Below, in pieces: positions 6,334 to 8,202 of a DNA stretch of 8,202 bases. Source of the DNA: Acidiferrobacter sp. (GTDB taxonomy: Bacteria; Pseudomonadota; Gammaproteobacteria; Acidiferrobacterales; Acidiferrobacteraceae); NCBI GenBank assembly GCA_027335965.1, contig DAHWGZ010000067.1, positions 1 through 8,202 on the forward strand, given 5' to 3'. Under the pieces are notes generated by a model. The model was given only the letters and a program-made list of their open reading frames with translations. It had not been told where the DNA came from and ran no database searches. Within the stretch, counting starts at the first letter, position 1. Each line of letters starts with the position of its first letter. Both the position numbers and the translations under genes were made by a program.

Positions 6334-7938
6334 TCATGTGTCCGTCTCATGGGACTGCAACGCCTCGCGCAGCCGGCGTTCGATTTCATCCAGGTCCTGG
6401 TCATCGGCGGGGCCTCGGGCACGATCCAAATCGGCCGGGTAGTCCTCCGTAAAAGCGGCCTGCTCCTGCCTTTGCGTGCGCAAAGCCTCGGTCAGCCCGG
6501 AGGCCATGCCTAAGGTGTCCGCCAAGGTCTCTACAGCCTGATAGGCCGATTCTTCGGTGCGCACGGCGTCTGATGGCGCGGGCGGCATGGGAACGGTCTC
6601 GGCGCCATGATCCGAATCGGGTACGGGTGATGCGGCCTCTTCCTCCGGGAGCCCACGATCACCTTGGGCAAGGAATGCCAGATCGTCTTCCTCGAGATCG
6701 GTCAACGTCCCTTTACACCCTTGCTCATGGACATTCACAGGTTCCGGCGCCGGCGTCGTACCAGGCCCGCCACCCGATGATTGGCGCTGCAAGCCCCCGA
6801 CCTGCGCCTGCCGCCACGCGACCACGGCCGACAGCACGATTTCCGCGGGGTCGCCGTCCGGGACATCGGCCAGGCCGAACACCGCCGCAAAGCGTTCTTC
6901 CTCCGGTGACAGTGGGACGGCATCACCCCCGACCCCGGTTCCCGTCCCGGCCGTAGCGCCGGCACCCACGTCCTCCAGTCGCTCGAAACGGATGGCTACG
7001 CCCTGATTCAACCGCATGCGGCGCGGCAACGTCACGTTCGCATGAAAGAAGATCATGCGGATCAACCGATGCTGCCACAAAACATGGGCCTCGCCTTCGA
7101 TCTGGCGCCGAATATCCATCACATGGATACGGGATTCCTTCTGCAGGGTCGCGGTGCCGGTCCCGATGGCCTGACCGATCGCATCGATTTCATATGAGGA
7201 TTCCCGCGTGACATCCACCTGACCCGCAATCTTCTGAAAAAGCTCCATGGTATCGGACGCGTCCTCGACAGCCATCGCGATCTTGGTGCGGGTGTTGTCG
7301 ACGATCTGCTTGACCTCGACGTCGCCTCCAGTCGGATTCAGGACCTTGAAGCCAGGGAGCCCCTGACCCGCGAACACCGCCCCGAATCCCAGGCCCCGGG
7401 CCTGGGCAGCCGCGACCGCGAACCCCGGGGCGGCCATATAGCCGTACTCGTCAAAGATGCCGATCGTCGGGATATCGGAGGCGGACGGCAGGGACTCGAG
7501 GACCTCTTCGCGCGAGCCCTCCAGGCGAAACCCGAGGCCAAGCGCCATTGTCCCTTTCAGACTTGCCAGGTTCAGTTTGCCGATCTGGCCCAGATCATCC
7601 AAGGATTTCTCCATCGCTGGCAGCAGCACCACCAGGATCCGGCGATTCAAGACCACGTCCGGGAAATCCACCTCGGCATGGGCATCCCCATAGATGTGCC
7701 CGTACGAATCCGCGAGCGTCCCGAGCGCACGCGTCCAGTACATCTGGGCATAACCAAATTGCTCGCTGACCGTGTTGCCCTGCTCCGAGAGTGGCACCCC
7801 TTCCTTCCAGCCCGGGATCTTGCGCAGATACTCCTCGATCTGGACACGCGCCCGCGGACTCAGTTGACCATAGCTCCCGTCGACCAGCTTCTTGAACTCC
7901 TCGAGCCCTAGTACTTCGTAACGCCAATAGACTGACAC
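6334..7938 (-). pseudogene. 5'-truncated DotL/IcmO/TrbC-family conjugative coupling ATPase (interrupted by IS630)
   Basis: The frame is open for 534 codons from a GTG at 7938, but the recognisable protein starts around codon 11 (GLEEFKKLVD). Family blocks follow: YWTRALGTLADSYGHIYGD (67-85), VDFPDVVLNRRILVVLLP (90-107), the Walker B segment IGIFDEYGYM (159-168, with D163-E164) and ARGLGFGAVFAGQGLPGF (180-197). These match the C-terminal part of the ATPase domain of DotL/IcmO and of TrbC from IncI plasmids, which feed DNA or protein substrates to a type IV secretion channel at the inner membrane. Residues after about 340 form a variable acidic tail, which in DotL binds adaptor proteins. Full-length relatives are about 750 residues or more; here the N-terminal membrane helices and Walker A loop are missing. 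Instead, an IS630 transposase ends 2 nt upstream, and codons 1-10 probably come from the IS end. The fragment has no internal stops, suggesting a recent insertion. Without Walker A it should not hydrolyse ATP. Confidence 0.85.
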
Positions 7939-8202
7939 ATCAGCCCAGATCCAGGTCGAAGCGCTTCCAGCGGAAGATGGCCGGTTGCGCGTTCATTTCG
8001 GCGATCCCCTGGAGAATGCGTTGCTTGAGTTCGTCGCGGCTTGCGACGCGGATGTGACGCAGGAAGGTGCGGGCCATTTTGGAGAAGGCGCTCTCCACGA
8101 GATTGAGCCATGACCCATGCTTGGGTGTATGCACATACTGGAAGCGGCCCGGACGGGTGGCGAGATACGCCATGGTCTCCTTGGAGATGTGGGCCGAATG
8201 GT
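7911..8202 (-). mobile_element. IS630-family insertion sequence, one end (partial)
   Basis: The transposase reading frame identifies the family, and its stop lies close to the inferred element end. IS630-family elements insert at TA dinucleotides. The TA at 7909-7910 is the best candidate junction, because homology to the coupling protein begins directly beyond it (GGG CTC GAG, GLE). The IS terminus would then read GTACTTCGTAACGCCAATAG from 7911. The terminal inverted repeat cannot be confirmed because the other end is outside the window; TA at 7912-7913 or 7919-7920 are alternatives. The element continues past the right edge. Confidence 0.7.
7940..8202 (-). CDS. IS630-family transposase (C-terminal part, runs off right edge)
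   Basis: The frame is open from the right edge to TGA at 7942-7940; 87 complete codons are visible. It reads HSAHISKETMAYLATR (just after the edge), then the IS630/DDE_3 hallmark HTPKHGSWLNLVESAFSKMAR, and ends FRWKRFDLDLG. The glutamate in LNLVES is the third acidic residue of the DDE catalytic triad. The HSAH at the edge normally directly follows the second aspartate (DNHSAH), so that residue should be just outside. The remaining N-terminal catalytic and DNA-binding parts are not in the window. Nothing in the visible part is damaged. Confidence 0.9.
   Translation of the reverse strand, partial: HSAHISKETMAYLATRPGRFQYVHTPKHGSWLNLVESAFSKMARTFLRHIRVASRDELKQRILQGIAEMNAQPAIFRWKRFDLDLG

Noticed and set aside
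1..8202. CRISPR array, tRNA, rRNA or riboswitch
   Set aside because: No regularly spaced repeats, no tRNA-like clover-leaf or conserved rRNA stretch was noticed on either strand by eye.

Overview
The window looks like part of a conjugative or integrative mobile element from a GC-rich proteobacterium. This is inferred from a DotL/IcmO/TrbC-type coupling-protein fragment (the IncI/MPF_I kind of type IV secretion), a large LPD1-type 'polyvalent' protein, two toxin-antitoxin modules and an IS630-family transposase. No chromosomal housekeeping gene is visible, and the species cannot be named from the sequence. Every gene I can support is on the minus strand, so transcription runs from high to low coordinates. 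The conjugation-related genes appear GC-rich, while the two toxin-antitoxin regions are visibly more AT-rich (judged by eye, not calculated).

Layout in the direction of transcription. (1) 7940-8202: 3' end of an IS630-family transposase, with the IS end probably near 7911. (2) 6334-7938: open reading frame holding the C-terminal part of a coupling ATPase. It keeps the Walker B segment (DEYGY) but lacks the Walker A motif and N-terminal membrane region, and its first ~10 codons appear to come from the IS. (3) 5517-6190: complete mntA-hepT module (nucleotidyltransferase antitoxin, HEPN RNase toxin) with a 4-nt GTGA overlap. (4) 4667-5437: unknown, highly charged helical protein behind a recognisable sigma70-like promoter. 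(5) 4106-4546: unknown small protein. (6) 1016-4102: 1028-residue LPD1 protein with an HEWSH zincin motif, 3 nt after gene 5 and apparently co-transcribed. (7) 285-836: Panacea-domain (DUF4065) antitoxin with its own promoter. (8) 265 to the left edge: GTG-started partner gene, cut by the window, probably the cognate toxin.

Working model: an element with a conjugation-linked cluster and two addiction modules has had its coupling-protein gene interrupted by an IS630 insertion. If no other intact copy exists, the element may no longer transfer on its own, while the toxin-antitoxin modules could still stabilise it. The least understood parts are the Panacea partner at 1-265, the co-oriented unknown genes 4106-5437, and the LPD1 protein. 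There is no gene-free stretch over 300 bases; the longest gaps are 837-1015, 4547-4666 and 6191-6333.
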